From Minisyncoccota bacterium (GTDB lineage Bacteria > Patescibacteriota > Microgenomatia > Levybacterales > UBA12049): a DNA stretch of 12,484 bases. The DNA lies in contig JANWIQ010000058.1 in NCBI GenBank assembly GCA_025449795.1, positions 1-12,484 of the forward strand, given 5' to 3'. This document shows, piece by piece, positions 1 to 6,502 of this stretch. Positions within the stretch are counted from its first letter, which is position 1. Each line of letters starts with the position of its first letter. The translations under genes and the position numbers were made by a program. Below the pieces are notes generated by a model, which searched no databases, was not told the DNA's origin, and saw only the letters and a program-made list of their open reading frames with translations.

Positions 1-983
1 ATATTCATGCTAATTCTGCCAATAATAGGACAAAATTTTCCTCTTATTTTTACATATCCTGTATTTGATAATTTCCGATTCACTCCATCGTTATAGCCGA
101 TTGGCAAAATGGCTATTTTCATATCTTTTTGTGCAATAAAAGTAAAATCATACCCCACTTTTCCACCCTTTTTCATATGTCTTATTTGCGCAATCGTTGA
201 GGTGAGAGAAAGAACAGGCTTCAGATGTATATTCACTCCTTCAGGATCTATCCCATATAAAGCTATTCCAACTCTTGCCATATTCCCCAATATTTTTTTG
301 TCATTCTGAACTCGGTTCAGAATCTTATTGTTCGAGCTAAGTCGAGAACTATTTAATACTCCACTTGTCGCAGCTATATGTACATACTTTGGAAAAATAT
401 CTAAAGAGGCAAGCATTTCTTTTGCTTTTGTAAAGTTTTTAACTTGTTGCTTCGTATCCATATTATTTGGTTTATCTGCCATAGCAAAGTGAGACATAAG
501 TCCTTCAATGTTTAATCCTATGTTCTTTGCTTTAGCAACAAACATAGGCAAATCCTTTAATAAAACTCCTTCCCTATGCATACCAGTATCTACAAAGATA
601 TGAACACTTGCCTGAGGTTGATACTTTTTAATTGCTTCAAGCATCTCATCTGTATAGACGGCATATGAAAAAGGTAAAGTCTTTACAGCTAGATTTTCAG
701 GATGTATATACCCCATGATAAGGATAGGCGTTTTAATTTTTGCTTTATATAATTGATATGCCTCGTGCAGACTATCTACGCAAAAAAATGGAGCGCCTAC
801 TTTGTTTAAAATTTTTGCCACCTGCACTATTCCATGGCCATATGCATTACTTTTGAGGACAGGAGCAATATTTAGGTTTGCTGTTTTTACCAAATAATGG
901 TAATTATGCAATATGTTTTCCTCAGAAATCTCTATTACGTTTAGCGGATGATAAGTTTTTCTTAAAAAAGAGGGGAACCTCAT
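1..983 (-). CDS. alr: alanine racemase, 3' end cut by window edge
   Basis: PLP enzyme that converts L-Ala to D-Ala in the cytoplasm for peptidoglycan. The reading frame is open from ATG at 983 to the window edge (327 codons); the C-terminal part is missing. The PLP lysine is K44 in PVLKSNAYGHG. The second catalytic residue, the tyrosine of PIGYNDG, is Y297. Further family blocks are FVDTGMHREG, MSHFAMAD, ARVGIALYGIDP, KVGYDFTF and GRISMN at the edge. The ATG is chosen because a good promoter lies just upstream. Residues of about 211-229 (SSRLSSNNKILNRVQNDKK) replace the short loop that normally joins SGVL to RVGIALYG and are encoded by a palindromic repeat. The gene diverges from ddl, which uses its product. 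Function is near certain; whether the inserted loop is tolerated is inferred from the intact frame. Confidence 0.96.
   Translation of the reverse strand, partial: MRFPSFLRKTYHPLNVIEISEENILHNYHYLVKTANLNIAPVLKSNAYGHGIVQVAKILNKVGAPFFCVDSLHEAYQLYKAKIKTPILIMGYIHPENLAVKTLPFSYAVYTDEMLEAIKKYQPQASVHIFVDTGMHREGVLLKDLPMFVAKAKNIGLNIEGLMSHFAMADKPNNMDTKQQVKNFTKAKEMLASLDIFPKYVHIAATSGVLNSSRLSSNNKILNRVQNDKKILGNMARVGIALYGIDPEGVNIHLKPVLSLTSTIAQIRHMKKGGKVGYDFTFIAQKDMKIAILPIGYNDGVNRKLSNTGYVKIRGKFCPIIGRISMN
300..350 (-). repeat. palindromic repeat inserted in frame in alr
   Basis: ATTCTGAAC and GTTCAGAAT form perfect 9-bp arms around a 3-nt loop at 303-323. A second, imperfect inverted segment (GTTCGAG...TCGAGAAC) follows at 330-349. 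Read on the minus strand the element gives KILNRVQND, a peptide I recall recurring in Patescibacteria proteins. Compared with Geobacillus-type Alr the spacing between SGVL and RVGI is about 16 residues longer, consistent with an insertion of about 48 bp. Calling it a mobile or dispersed repeat is inference; only one copy of this family is in the window. Confidence 0.8.
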
Positions 984-992
984 GTGTATTTG

Positions 993-1021
993 ATTATAAC
1001 AAAATAGGCTTACCTTGACTA
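993..1021 (-). promoter_or_regulatory. alr promoter (sigma70-like)
   Basis: On the minus strand: -35 TAGTCA (1021-1016), 17-bp spacer, -10 TATAAT (998-993) preceded by TGT, giving an extended -10. The predicted start is near 986, leaving a leader of only about 3 nt before the ATG at 983. The -35 overlaps the -35 of the divergent ddl promoter. Confidence 0.65.
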
Positions 1022-1043
1022 TTTAAGGTACAAACCGTATCAT
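1015..1043 (+). promoter_or_regulatory. ddl promoter, predicted leaderless
   Basis: TTGACT (1015-1020), 17-bp spacer, TATCAT (1038-1043), then exactly 6 nt to the ATG at 1050. The expected transcription start falls on or next to the A of the start codon. No Shine-Dalgarno is present, and no other ATG, GTG or TTG lies in frame between the TAG at 1005-1007 and the ATG. Confidence 0.65.
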
Positions 1044-1049
1044 TTCCCT

Positions 1050-2249
1050 ATGGCCAATAAAAAAATTCGCGTAGCTGTTGTTTTTGGAGGAAAATCTCCA
1101 GAGCACGAAGTCTCCATTATTACCGGCATCCAAGCAATAGAACATTTTGATAAAGAGAAGTTTGACGTTATTCCTGTCTACATAGCAAAGGATGGAAAAT
1201 GGTATTCAGGGCCAGAGTTAACAAAAATAGAAAACTTCAAAAATCTTTTATCCATCCCAAAAAAAAGTATACAAGAAACAATTACCCTTGATAGTGAAAA
1301 AGGACTCCAACCAATCCAGAAGAAATCCATAAATCCCTTTAATAAATCCTCCCGCGTAGAACCTATCGACGTTATCTTTAATGCTTCTCATGGCGGTCTT
1401 GGAGAAAATGGTGGACTTTCAGGTGTTTTTGAGTTAATGGATTTGCCTTACGTTGGGCCGGGAGTTATTGGAGGAGTCTTGGGTATGGATAAAGTAGCTA
1501 TGAAGCAAGCCTTTGAGCAGACAGACATCCCTATTACCAAATGGCTTTGGTTTTTTAGAAATGTCTGGGAAAAAGAGTCAGACCAACTTCTTAAAGGCAT
1601 TGAAAAATCCCTCACGTATCCTCTTTTTGTGAAACCTGCAAATGGTGGCTCAAGTATTGGCACGACAAAAGCACATAATAAAAAAGAATTAGTAAATGCT
1701 ATTGAGGTGGCTGCAGTATTTGATAGAAAAATAATTGTTGAAGAAAGTTTTGAAAATGCGAGAGAGATTAATGTATCGGTTATGGGTAACGCGGGACTCA
1801 CCTCATCTGTATCGGTATGTGAAGAAGTTTTCTCCTCCGGAGAAGTGCTTACGTACGAAGATAAATATACAGGCAATAGTAAATCTGGTGGTTCAAAAGG
1901 TATGGCAAGAGCGAAGAGACAAATTCCTGCTAAAATTCCAAAAGAAATTGAAGAAAAAATTCAAAATTATGCCCGAAAGACTTTTGATGTACTGGATGGA
2001 TCCGGGGTATGCAGAATTGACTTTCTCTACAATGAAAAGACCAGTCAGGTTGTTGTATTAGAAATTAATACTATTCCAGGCTCACTTTCTTTTTATCTCT
2101 GGGAAGCATCAGGACTTCCTTTTACCAATTTACTTAATAGGCTTATTGATATAGCTATAGAACGCTATCATGATATGAAGAAAAATACCACAACATTTTC
2201 CAGCAATATCTTAGAGAATTTTAATTCAGGCACAAAGGGCAAGGCCTAG
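1050..2249 (+). CDS. ddl: D-alanine--D-alanine ligase
   Basis: ATP-grasp enzyme that joins two D-Ala for the peptidoglycan stem peptide. The N-terminal domain has FGGKSPEHEVS (residues 12-22; E18 binds the first D-Ala amino group). The centre has NASHGGLGENGG and the DLPYVGPG...MDK block, then the ATP-binding KPANGGSSIG (195-204). The omega-loop reads VLTYEDKY...KGMARA; its Tyr fits D-Ala-D-Ala rather than the His of VanA-type D-lactate ligases. The C-terminal metal and substrate residues are in VLEINTIPGS (E338, N340), followed by LWEASGLPF. The 399-residue length is slightly above the usual 310-370, with extra residues near 60-105 and at the C terminus. The start is the only one available downstream of an in-frame stop. 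It diverges from alr and converges on murF, sharing a CTAG stop. Confidence 0.97.
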   Translation: MANKKIRVAVVFGGKSPEHEVSIITGIQAIEHFDKEKFDVIPVYIAKDGKWYSGPELTKIENFKNLLSIPKKSIQETITLDSEKGLQPIQKKSINPFNKSSRVEPIDVIFNASHGGLGENGGLSGVFELMDLPYVGPGVIGGVLGMDKVAMKQAFEQTDIPITKWLWFFRNVWEKESDQLLKGIEKSLTYPLFVKPANGGSSIGTTKAHNKKELVNAIEVAAVFDRKIIVEESFENAREINVSVMGNAGLTSSVSVCEEVFSSGEVLTYEDKYTGNSKSGGSKGMARAKRQIPAKIPKEIEEKIQNYARKTFDVLDGSGVCRIDFLYNEKTSQVVVLEINTIPGSLSFYLWEASGLPFTNLLNRLIDIAIERYHDMKKNTTTFSSNILENFNSGTKGKA

Positions 2250-3673
2250 TAATTATCAGGAAGATCATTTTCAAGTAACACAACTGGATTTTGCAAATCA
2301 AGTTTATCAATCTCTCCCCATACCTCACGAATTGAATGAAGCTTAATAACCTTTTTCTTATTTTCTATCCCCATCGCAAGTCCTTTTGTCCTATCAGACT
2401 CCCCTACTAGAAATACATAATCCACAGTACCCAAAAGCTTTCCCAAACTCTCATGGATTTGTATTGTCCTATTCCCCAAATCCACAATACCTGGTGTTAC
2501 TAAAATTTTTGGCGTATCAAAACTACTAAGAAGCGCTATTGCTTCCTGAAATCCATCCACATTACTATTGTATGCATCATCAATGATGGTTATGTCTTTC
2601 AAATGCTTTATCTCCAGTCTATGTGCGACAGATTCTAGCATTGCTATAGCTTTTACTATTTCTTGCGGAGTCATATGCAGCAAATAGCTCATGGTTGCAG
2701 CACCTAAAATATTTTGTAAATTTGACTTTCCGAATAATTTCGTCTTTGCTTTATATTCTTTACCATCAAGGACAAGAGTAAAACTACTTCCTTCATGTGT
2801 CTGTACTATATTTGTTATCAAAAATTTCTTATCCGAAAATCCATACATAATAATTTCCTTGGAAACACTATTTTTTCTCTCTCCTTTTAGGAGAGGGCTA
2901 GGGTGAGGTTCGCTTTCTACATAATTTCTGATCAACACATTGTCTCCATTCACTACGCCAAACCCATTCTCGGGAAGTGCATCAATAAGCTCAAATTTTC
3001 CTTTCGTTGTATTTTCTAGAGATCCAAAAGTCTCAATATGCTGCTCGTTAATACCAGTCAAAATGCCATAGGTAGGATGCACCATATCGCAAATTTCTTT
3101 AATTTCTCCTCTTCTATATGCACCCATTTCACATATGAAGTACTCATATGAATTGTCCAGTTCTAAATCCACTACTTTTGCTATGCCAAGGGGCGTATTA
3201 TAGCTTCCGGGAGTTCTCAGCACCTTATATTTCGTCTTCAAAATTGCATATAAAAATTCTTTTACGCTTGTTTTGCCATACGAGCCTGTAATCCCAATTA
3301 CTTTTACATGGGGCATAGATAAAAGTTTTTTTTCTGTGGAAATCTTGACTTTTTTTCTCTTATACAATTGGTATGGCAAAAGAAGTGCGTACGCGATGGC
3401 AAGGAAAAAGTATGCTTGTGTTGCCAAAATTACTCCAACCAAAAGGCCAATCCAGTGAAACATTATTCCAAGAGACATGAACATAACAATAACAAGCATT
3501 CCTGCCAAAATGAGTATAACTTTCGCTTTTGAAGTCATTATAAACTTTTTTTTATTTTCCAACGTCCTTGTAAAAAAATGAGAAAAAATCCACCGAAAAA
3601 ATTTACCAATATTATATTCATCCAACTGAAAAATATGTAATTGTAACATGTAAGGAAAAAGTTTTTTTATCAT
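2246..3673 (-). CDS. murF: membrane-anchored MurF, UDP-MurNAc-tripeptide--D-Ala-D-Ala ligase
   Basis: Mur ligase that uses ATP to add D-Ala-D-Ala to UDP-MurNAc-tripeptide. The P-loop is GITGSYGKTS (127-136, K134). Then come ICEMGAYRRGEI, the GINEQHIETFGS block and the TTKGKFELI lysine region. The C-terminal domain has AHRLEI, DDAYNSNVDGF and the ending LLENDLPDNY. The first 110 residues lack the normal MurF N-terminal UMP-binding fold; they hold an amphipathic stretch (10-35) and two predicted membrane helices (about 52-71 and 75-99), so the ligase probably sits on the inner face of the membrane. Residues about 255-267 (PHPSPLLKGER) are repeat-derived. The start ATG overlaps the hydrolase stop as ATGA, indicating translational coupling; M9 or a later ATG is a less likely start. 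MurE-like activity cannot be excluded, but ENDLPDNY favours MurF. Confidence 0.93.
   Translation of the reverse strand: MIKKLFPYMLQLHIFQLDEYNIGKFFRWIFSHFFTRTLENKKKFIMTSKAKVILILAGMLVIVMFMSLGIMFHWIGLLVGVILATQAYFFLAIAYALLLPYQLYKRKKVKISTEKKLLSMPHVKVIGITGSYGKTSVKEFLYAILKTKYKVLRTPGSYNTPLGIAKVVDLELDNSYEYFICEMGAYRRGEIKEICDMVHPTYGILTGINEQHIETFGSLENTTKGKFELIDALPENGFGVVNGDNVLIRNYVESEPHPSPLLKGERKNSVSKEIIMYGFSDKKFLITNIVQTHEGSSFTLVLDGKEYKAKTKLFGKSNLQNILGAATMSYLLHMTPQEIVKAIAMLESVAHRLEIKHLKDITIIDDAYNSNVDGFQEAIALLSSFDTPKILVTPGIVDLGNRTIQIHESLGKLLGTVDYVFLVGESDRTKGLAMGIENKKKVIKLHSIREVWGEIDKLDLQNPVVLLENDLPDNY
2877..2908 (-). repeat. palindromic repeat inserted in frame in murF
   Basis: CTCTCC and GGAGAG (2879-2884 and 2890-2895) pair around TTTTA, and the adjacent GGCTAGGGTGAGG completes a motif I recall as a common bacterial intergenic repeat. 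On the minus strand it reads PHPSPLLKGER in a surface loop between VNGDNVLIRNY and IIMYGFSD. That interval is about 15 residues longer than in typical MurF. Confidence 0.75.
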
Positions 3674-4398
3674 ATATTTTCTTGTAAAATCTCCATAAAC
3701 TCTTTGGGTTTTTCCATATATGGGCTATGTCCTGCCTCCCATACTACGCGAAGATTGGAATTGGGGATCATTTTTTTCATGCGTTTTATTTTCCATAAGG
3801 GCACTTCCCTATCTCTACTTCCCCAGATTAATACTGTTGGGATTGTAATTTCTGGCAAAAGATACGTAAGATCCTCGTTGATTACCTTAATAAAAGTTTG
3901 TCGAAGAGCACCGGATGTTTTATAGTCTGGCGAACCTAATAGCTGGCGCAGCCTTTCAGTTATTTGCTTTGGAAGAAAATGTTTTATTGATTTGAAAAAG
4001 AAGATTTTTACTTTCGCGGCCGTACTTCTTTTTTCCACTCCTGCTGCATCAACCAAAATAAGCTTTTCCAACCTTTTTGTCTTGGCTCCTAGAATTATTC
4101 CTATTCTTCCACCGAAAGAGTGTCCAAGAAGCGTTACTTTTTTTATTTCCAACTTTTCAAGAAAATGCTCTACGAATTTGGAATAATCATAAATGGAAAA
4201 TGTACCTTGTGGCGTATGCGTATCCCCAAAACCCGGCAAATCCAAAAGTACCACACAATATTTTTGAGAAATTTGCTTTGCAACCGGTAACCATTCCCGG
4301 ATCGACCGTTTCCACCCATGAAGAATAAGAAAAACAGGCTTATTCTTTTCTCCAATAGCTTGATAATTAACGAGAATTCCTTCAACAACAATTTGCAT
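3670..4398 (-). CDS. alpha/beta hydrolase, function unknown
   Basis: Alpha/beta-fold hydrolase, probably cytoplasmic (no signal peptide or membrane segment). From the ATG at 4398 the protein has 242 residues. The oxyanion region is LHGW (27-29), the nucleophile is S94 in GHSFGG, the acid is probably D196 in GSRDREVP, and the base is H224 in AGHSPYMEKP. A lid of about 70 residues rich in Lys and Phe lies between about 120 and 185. The substrate cannot be read from the sequence. A GTG at 4413 would add five residues, but it lies inside a hairpin; GAGGTG (4416-4411) is 12 nt from the chosen ATG, a rather long spacing. The gene follows rsmI on the same strand and overlaps murF by ATGA, so it is probably co-transcribed with them. 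A role in cell-wall metabolism is suggested only by that context. Confidence 0.9.
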   Translation of the reverse strand: MQIVVEGILVNYQAIGEKNKPVFLILHGWKRSIREWLPVAKQISQKYCVVLLDLPGFGDTHTPQGTFSIYDYSKFVEHFLEKLEIKKVTLLGHSFGGRIGIILGAKTKRLEKLILVDAAGVEKRSTAAKVKIFFFKSIKHFLPKQITERLRQLLGSPDYKTSGALRQTFIKVINEDLTYLLPEITIPTVLIWGSRDREVPLWKIKRMKKMIPNSNLRVVWEAGHSPYMEKPKEFMEILQENI

Positions 4399-4404
4399 AT
4401 ATTC

Positions 4405-4429
4405 AACATACACCTCGGGGGTGTATGTT
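4405..4429 (-). promoter_or_regulatory. perfect hairpin between rsmI and hydrolase gene
   Basis: AACATACACC (4405-4414) and GGTGTATGTT (4420-4429) form a perfect 10-bp stem with a 5-nt loop. On the minus strand it starts at the last base of the rsmI stop and includes most of GAGGTG, the only ribosome-binding-like motif for the next gene. There is no T-run, so it is not a standard intrinsic terminator. Translational control or mRNA end protection is possible. Confidence 0.5.
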
Positions 4430-5172
4430 TAGTCTTCGGTATTAAAAAGGATAACAAATTCCCCTTTGGGTTGGGTTTTCTGAAAATGCTGCACCATACT
4501 CTCAACCGTGCCTCTTTGCACTTCTTCATAGGTCTTCGTCAGCTCACGAGCAACAACAATATGCTTTTCTTCTCCCAATACTTCTGCCAATTCTTCCAAA
4601 GTCCCTTTTATTCGATGGGGCGCTTCAAAGAAGATAACTGTAGTTTTTAATTGGCCGTGTAAATTAGTAAGCGAAGTGAGCAATTCTTTTCTGTGTCCGG
4701 GCTTTTTTGGCAAGTATCCCAAAAAAAAGAATTTATCGCTTGGCAATCCGCTTACCGTGAGTGGGGTAAGCACTGCGGATGGACCTGGAATTGATTCTAC
4801 TTTAATTCCTGCCTCTATTGCCTCTTTTACTACTCGGTAGCCTGGATCTGACACAAGCGGCGTCCCAGCGTCCGAAATAAGCGCAACATTTAGTCCTTGC
4901 AGAAGAAGGGTAATTATTTCAGGCGCTTTCTGCTTTTCCACCTGATCGTAATACGAAAGCAACCTCGGTTTATTGGTAGTATTGGTATTTATTTGTAGTA
5001 TTGGTAGTATTTCTTCTTCAATTCTTTTGAGGAAGATCCCCGCTCGTCTCGTATCTTCGCATGCAATTATATCCGCTGTTAAAAGCGTTTGGATTGCACG
5101 CAAAGAGATATCTTGCATGTTGCCAATTGGTGTTGCTACAATAAACAAAGTTCCGGTGTTCATTTCACTCAT
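4429..5172 (-). CDS. rsmI: 16S rRNA (cytidine1402-2'-O)-methyltransferase
   Basis: SAM-dependent enzyme of the tetrapyrrole-methylase fold that 2'-O-methylates C1402 of 16S rRNA in the decoding centre. Motifs in order: TLFIVATPIGNMQDISLRA (8-26), CEDTRRAG (38-45), ALISDAGTPLVSDPGYRVV (about 97-115), SIPGPSAVLTPLTVSGLP, FFFLGYLPKK, FFEAPHR and ARELTKTYEE. The length (247) is shorter than E. coli RsmI (286), lacking the C-terminal extension. Residues about 55-67 (ILPILQINTNTTN) are extra relative to the family and are encoded by an ATTGGTAGT-type tandem repeat. ATG at 5172 or M4 at 5163 could be the start; no Shine-Dalgarno supports either. It is the first gene of the rsmI-hydrolase-murF set, and its start codon abuts that of dedA. 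Confidence 0.95.
   Translation of the reverse strand: MSEMNTGTLFIVATPIGNMQDISLRAIQTLLTADIIACEDTRRAGIFLKRIEEEILPILQINTNTTNKPRLLSYYDQVEKQKAPEIITLLLQGLNVALISDAGTPLVSDPGYRVVKEAIEAGIKVESIPGPSAVLTPLTVSGLPSDKFFFLGYLPKKPGHRKELLTSLTNLHGQLKTTVIFFEAPHRIKGTLEELAEVLGEEKHIVVARELTKTYEEVQRGTVESMVQHFQKTQPKGEFVILFNTED
4972..5012. repeat. ATTGGTAGT-type tandem repeat inside rsmI
   Basis: Degenerate 9-10 bp units on the plus strand (ATTGGTAGT, ATTGGTATT, TATTTGTAGT, ATTGGTAGT). A 22-nt stretch (4990-5011) is identical to 9152-9173 between yraN and rplS, and both copies are preceded by ATTGGTATT. In rsmI it is read in frame on the minus strand as ILPILQINTNTTN, at the normally short junction between EDTRRAG and PRLLSYYD. 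Confidence 0.8.
5113..5142 (+). promoter_or_regulatory. candidate dedA promoter inside rsmI
   Basis: TTGCAT (5113-5118), 18-bp spacer, TACAAT (5137-5142), giving a predicted start near 5149 and a leader of about 24 nt. It lies in the first codons of rsmI. Two moderate hexamers only. Confidence 0.4.
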
Positions 5173-5808
5173 ATGTTAGCGCAATTATCAGGTTTAATTA
5201 TACATCTCATTCAGACTATTGGCTATGCTGGCGTCTTTCTCCTTATGACACTAGAAGCTGCGCTTATTCCTATTCCATCAGAAATTACTCTCCCTTTTGC
5301 AGGATTTTTGGCACAAAAAGGCACATTTATTTTGCCTTTTGTAATGCTTGCAGGCATTGCGGGCGATGTATTTGGAACAATGATCTTATATGCAATTGGG
5401 TATTACCTTGAAGAAAATTTTGTTCTTAATCTTATTAACAAATATGGCAAATTTATCCTTATAAGCCAGCATGAATATCGGACAGTACAAGGATGGTTTG
5501 AGAAAAAAGGAAATATTATTATTGTACTTGCAAAACTCATGCCTGGATTTCGTACCATCATCGGACTTTTTGCCGGACTTTCTGGCGTTTCCTTTGCCAA
5601 AACACTTACCTATACGCTCATTGGATCGGTCATATGGTGTGTGAGTTTTGTCTATCTGGGAGATGCGCTAGGAACACACTGGAACAGCCTTGAGCCCGTT
5701 TTTAGAAAATTTGAATTAGTTATCGGCATTATCGTGGTGCTTGGTTTGCTTTGGTACATCAACCACAAGCTGAAAATAGTTCGCTTAGATAAGAGAATTA
5801 AGAAGTAA
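5173..5808 (+). CDS. DedA/VTT-family membrane protein
   Basis: Integral membrane protein of the DedA (SNARE-associated/VTT) family, 211 residues. Members move polyprenyl phosphates or phospholipids across the membrane; which lipid applies here cannot be told. Family signs are TLEAALIPIPSEITLP (26-41, with E28 and E37), the GDVFGTMILYAIGYYLE segment and LAKLMPGFRTIIGLFAGLSGV, whose Arg is the conserved one after the re-entrant loop. Hydrophobic segments lie near 8-26, 44-70, 115-150 and 175-198, and the tail is basic (KIVRLDKRIKK). The start ATG at 5173 is chosen because the family N terminus begins there; an in-frame upstream extension to 5089 reads through rsmI and has no family similarity. 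The gene diverges from rsmI and converges on lexA. An undecaprenyl-phosphate recycling role beside the wall-synthesis genes is speculation. Confidence 0.9.
   Translation: MLAQLSGLIIHLIQTIGYAGVFLLMTLEAALIPIPSEITLPFAGFLAQKGTFILPFVMLAGIAGDVFGTMILYAIGYYLEENFVLNLINKYGKFILISQHEYRTVQGWFEKKGNIIIVLAKLMPGFRTIIGLFAGLSGVSFAKTLTYTLIGSVIWCVSFVYLGDALGTHWNSLEPVFRKFELVIGIIVVLGLLWYINHKLKIVRLDKRIKK
5197..5225 (-). promoter_or_regulatory. rsmI operon promoter inside dedA
   Basis: On the minus strand TAGCCA (5225-5220), 17-bp spacer, TATAAT (5202-5197). The predicted start near 5190 gives a leader of about 18 nt. The promoter lies wholly inside the first codons of dedA. Confidence 0.55.
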
Positions 5809-5862
5809 GAATTATAAATTAAGGAGAAAAAACCATAATACTTTATTCATTATTCTTGCTTT

Positions 5863-5882
5863 GGAAATTCTTCAGAATTTCC
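5863..5882. repeat. perfect inverted repeat at the lexA 3' end
   Basis: GGAAATTC (5863-5870), loop TTCA, GAATTTCC (5875-5882). The lexA stop codon is in the loop. It lies between convergent dedA and lexA, so it could limit read-through, but neither strand has a T-run directly after it. The rest of 5809-5862 is AT-rich with no gene. Confidence 0.4.
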
Positions 5883-6498
5883 TAATGAGTCCCACGCATT
5901 TCCCCTGGATAGTAACTCTTGTAGGGTAAATTGGTTGCATTGCTGCATTTGCCGGTTTTAAGACAACGCGCCCATCTTCTCGAAAAAACTTCTTCAGTGT
6001 TGCCAAATTGTCGTCAACGAGCGCTACCACAATGTCCCCATTTTTTACTTCATGCTCTTTTTCTATCACTACAAAATCTCCATCCAATATACCATCTTCT
6101 ATCATTGACTCGCCCTTTACCTGCAGTGCGAATGCTGTCTTTTGGCCCGAAATCATAGATGCGGAAATTTGAATGGTTGCGTTCGGATCTGTGTGAGGCT
6201 CCAATGGTTTTCCTGCAGCGATAAAGCCCATGAGCGGCAATTCTATCGATGAAGTTGTCCCACTCATGGTTGAAGTAATTTTTGCATCAAGTACCTTAAG
6301 CACTCTTGAATTACCTTCTACTTTTTGTACATATCCTTTTTCTACAAGTGATCGGACAATAGTATGTACGGTTGCATTACTGCGGTGATCTGTTGCTTTC
6401 GCAATTTCAGAGAGGGTTGGCGAATACCCAAATTGGTTTTGGAATTGGACCAAAAATTCCAATACTTCTCTTTCTTTTCTGTATAATACGCCTGCCAT
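5872..6498 (-). CDS. lexA: LexA SOS repressor
   Basis: Transcriptional repressor of DNA-damage genes that cleaves itself when RecA filaments form. Residues 5-68 form the winged-helix DNA-binding domain, with YSPTLSEIAKATD and SNATVHTIVRSLVEKGYV as the helix-turn-helix. The cleavage bond is A95-G96 in GFIAAGKPLEP. The catalytic serine is S131 in VKGESMIEDGILDGD and the general base is K169 in NLATLKKFF. All three elements are intact, so autoproteolysis is expected. Its length (208) is normal. The recognition helix (SNATVHTIV) differs from E. coli LexA, so a different operator is likely. It is transcribed away from uvrB; a palindrome between its own -35 and -10 suggests autoregulation. The gene ends with TGA, as an ordinary stop. 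Confidence 0.96.
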   Translation of the reverse strand: MAGVLYRKEREVLEFLVQFQNQFGYSPTLSEIAKATDHRSNATVHTIVRSLVEKGYVQKVEGNSRVLKVLDAKITSTMSGTTSSIELPLMGFIAAGKPLEPHTDPNATIQISASMISGQKTAFALQVKGESMIEDGILDGDFVVIEKEHEVKNGDIVVALVDDNLATLKKFFREDGRVVLKPANAAMQPIYPTRVTIQGKCVGLIRKF

Positions 6499-6502
6499 AT
6501 AT

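Noticed and set aside
1448..1876. Long open frame opposite ddl
   Set aside because: It is antisense to conserved ATP-grasp codons, its translation has no recognisable domain, and no promoter is evident.
5089..5172. N-terminal extension of dedA back to 5089
   Set aside because: It is rsmI coding sequence read on the other strand, has no DedA similarity, and a start at 5173 fits the family.
5872..5874. UGA read as glycine (code 25)
   Set aside because: TGA ends lexA exactly at the family C terminus and also ends the hydrolase in an ATGA overlap; no internal TGA is needed in any gene.
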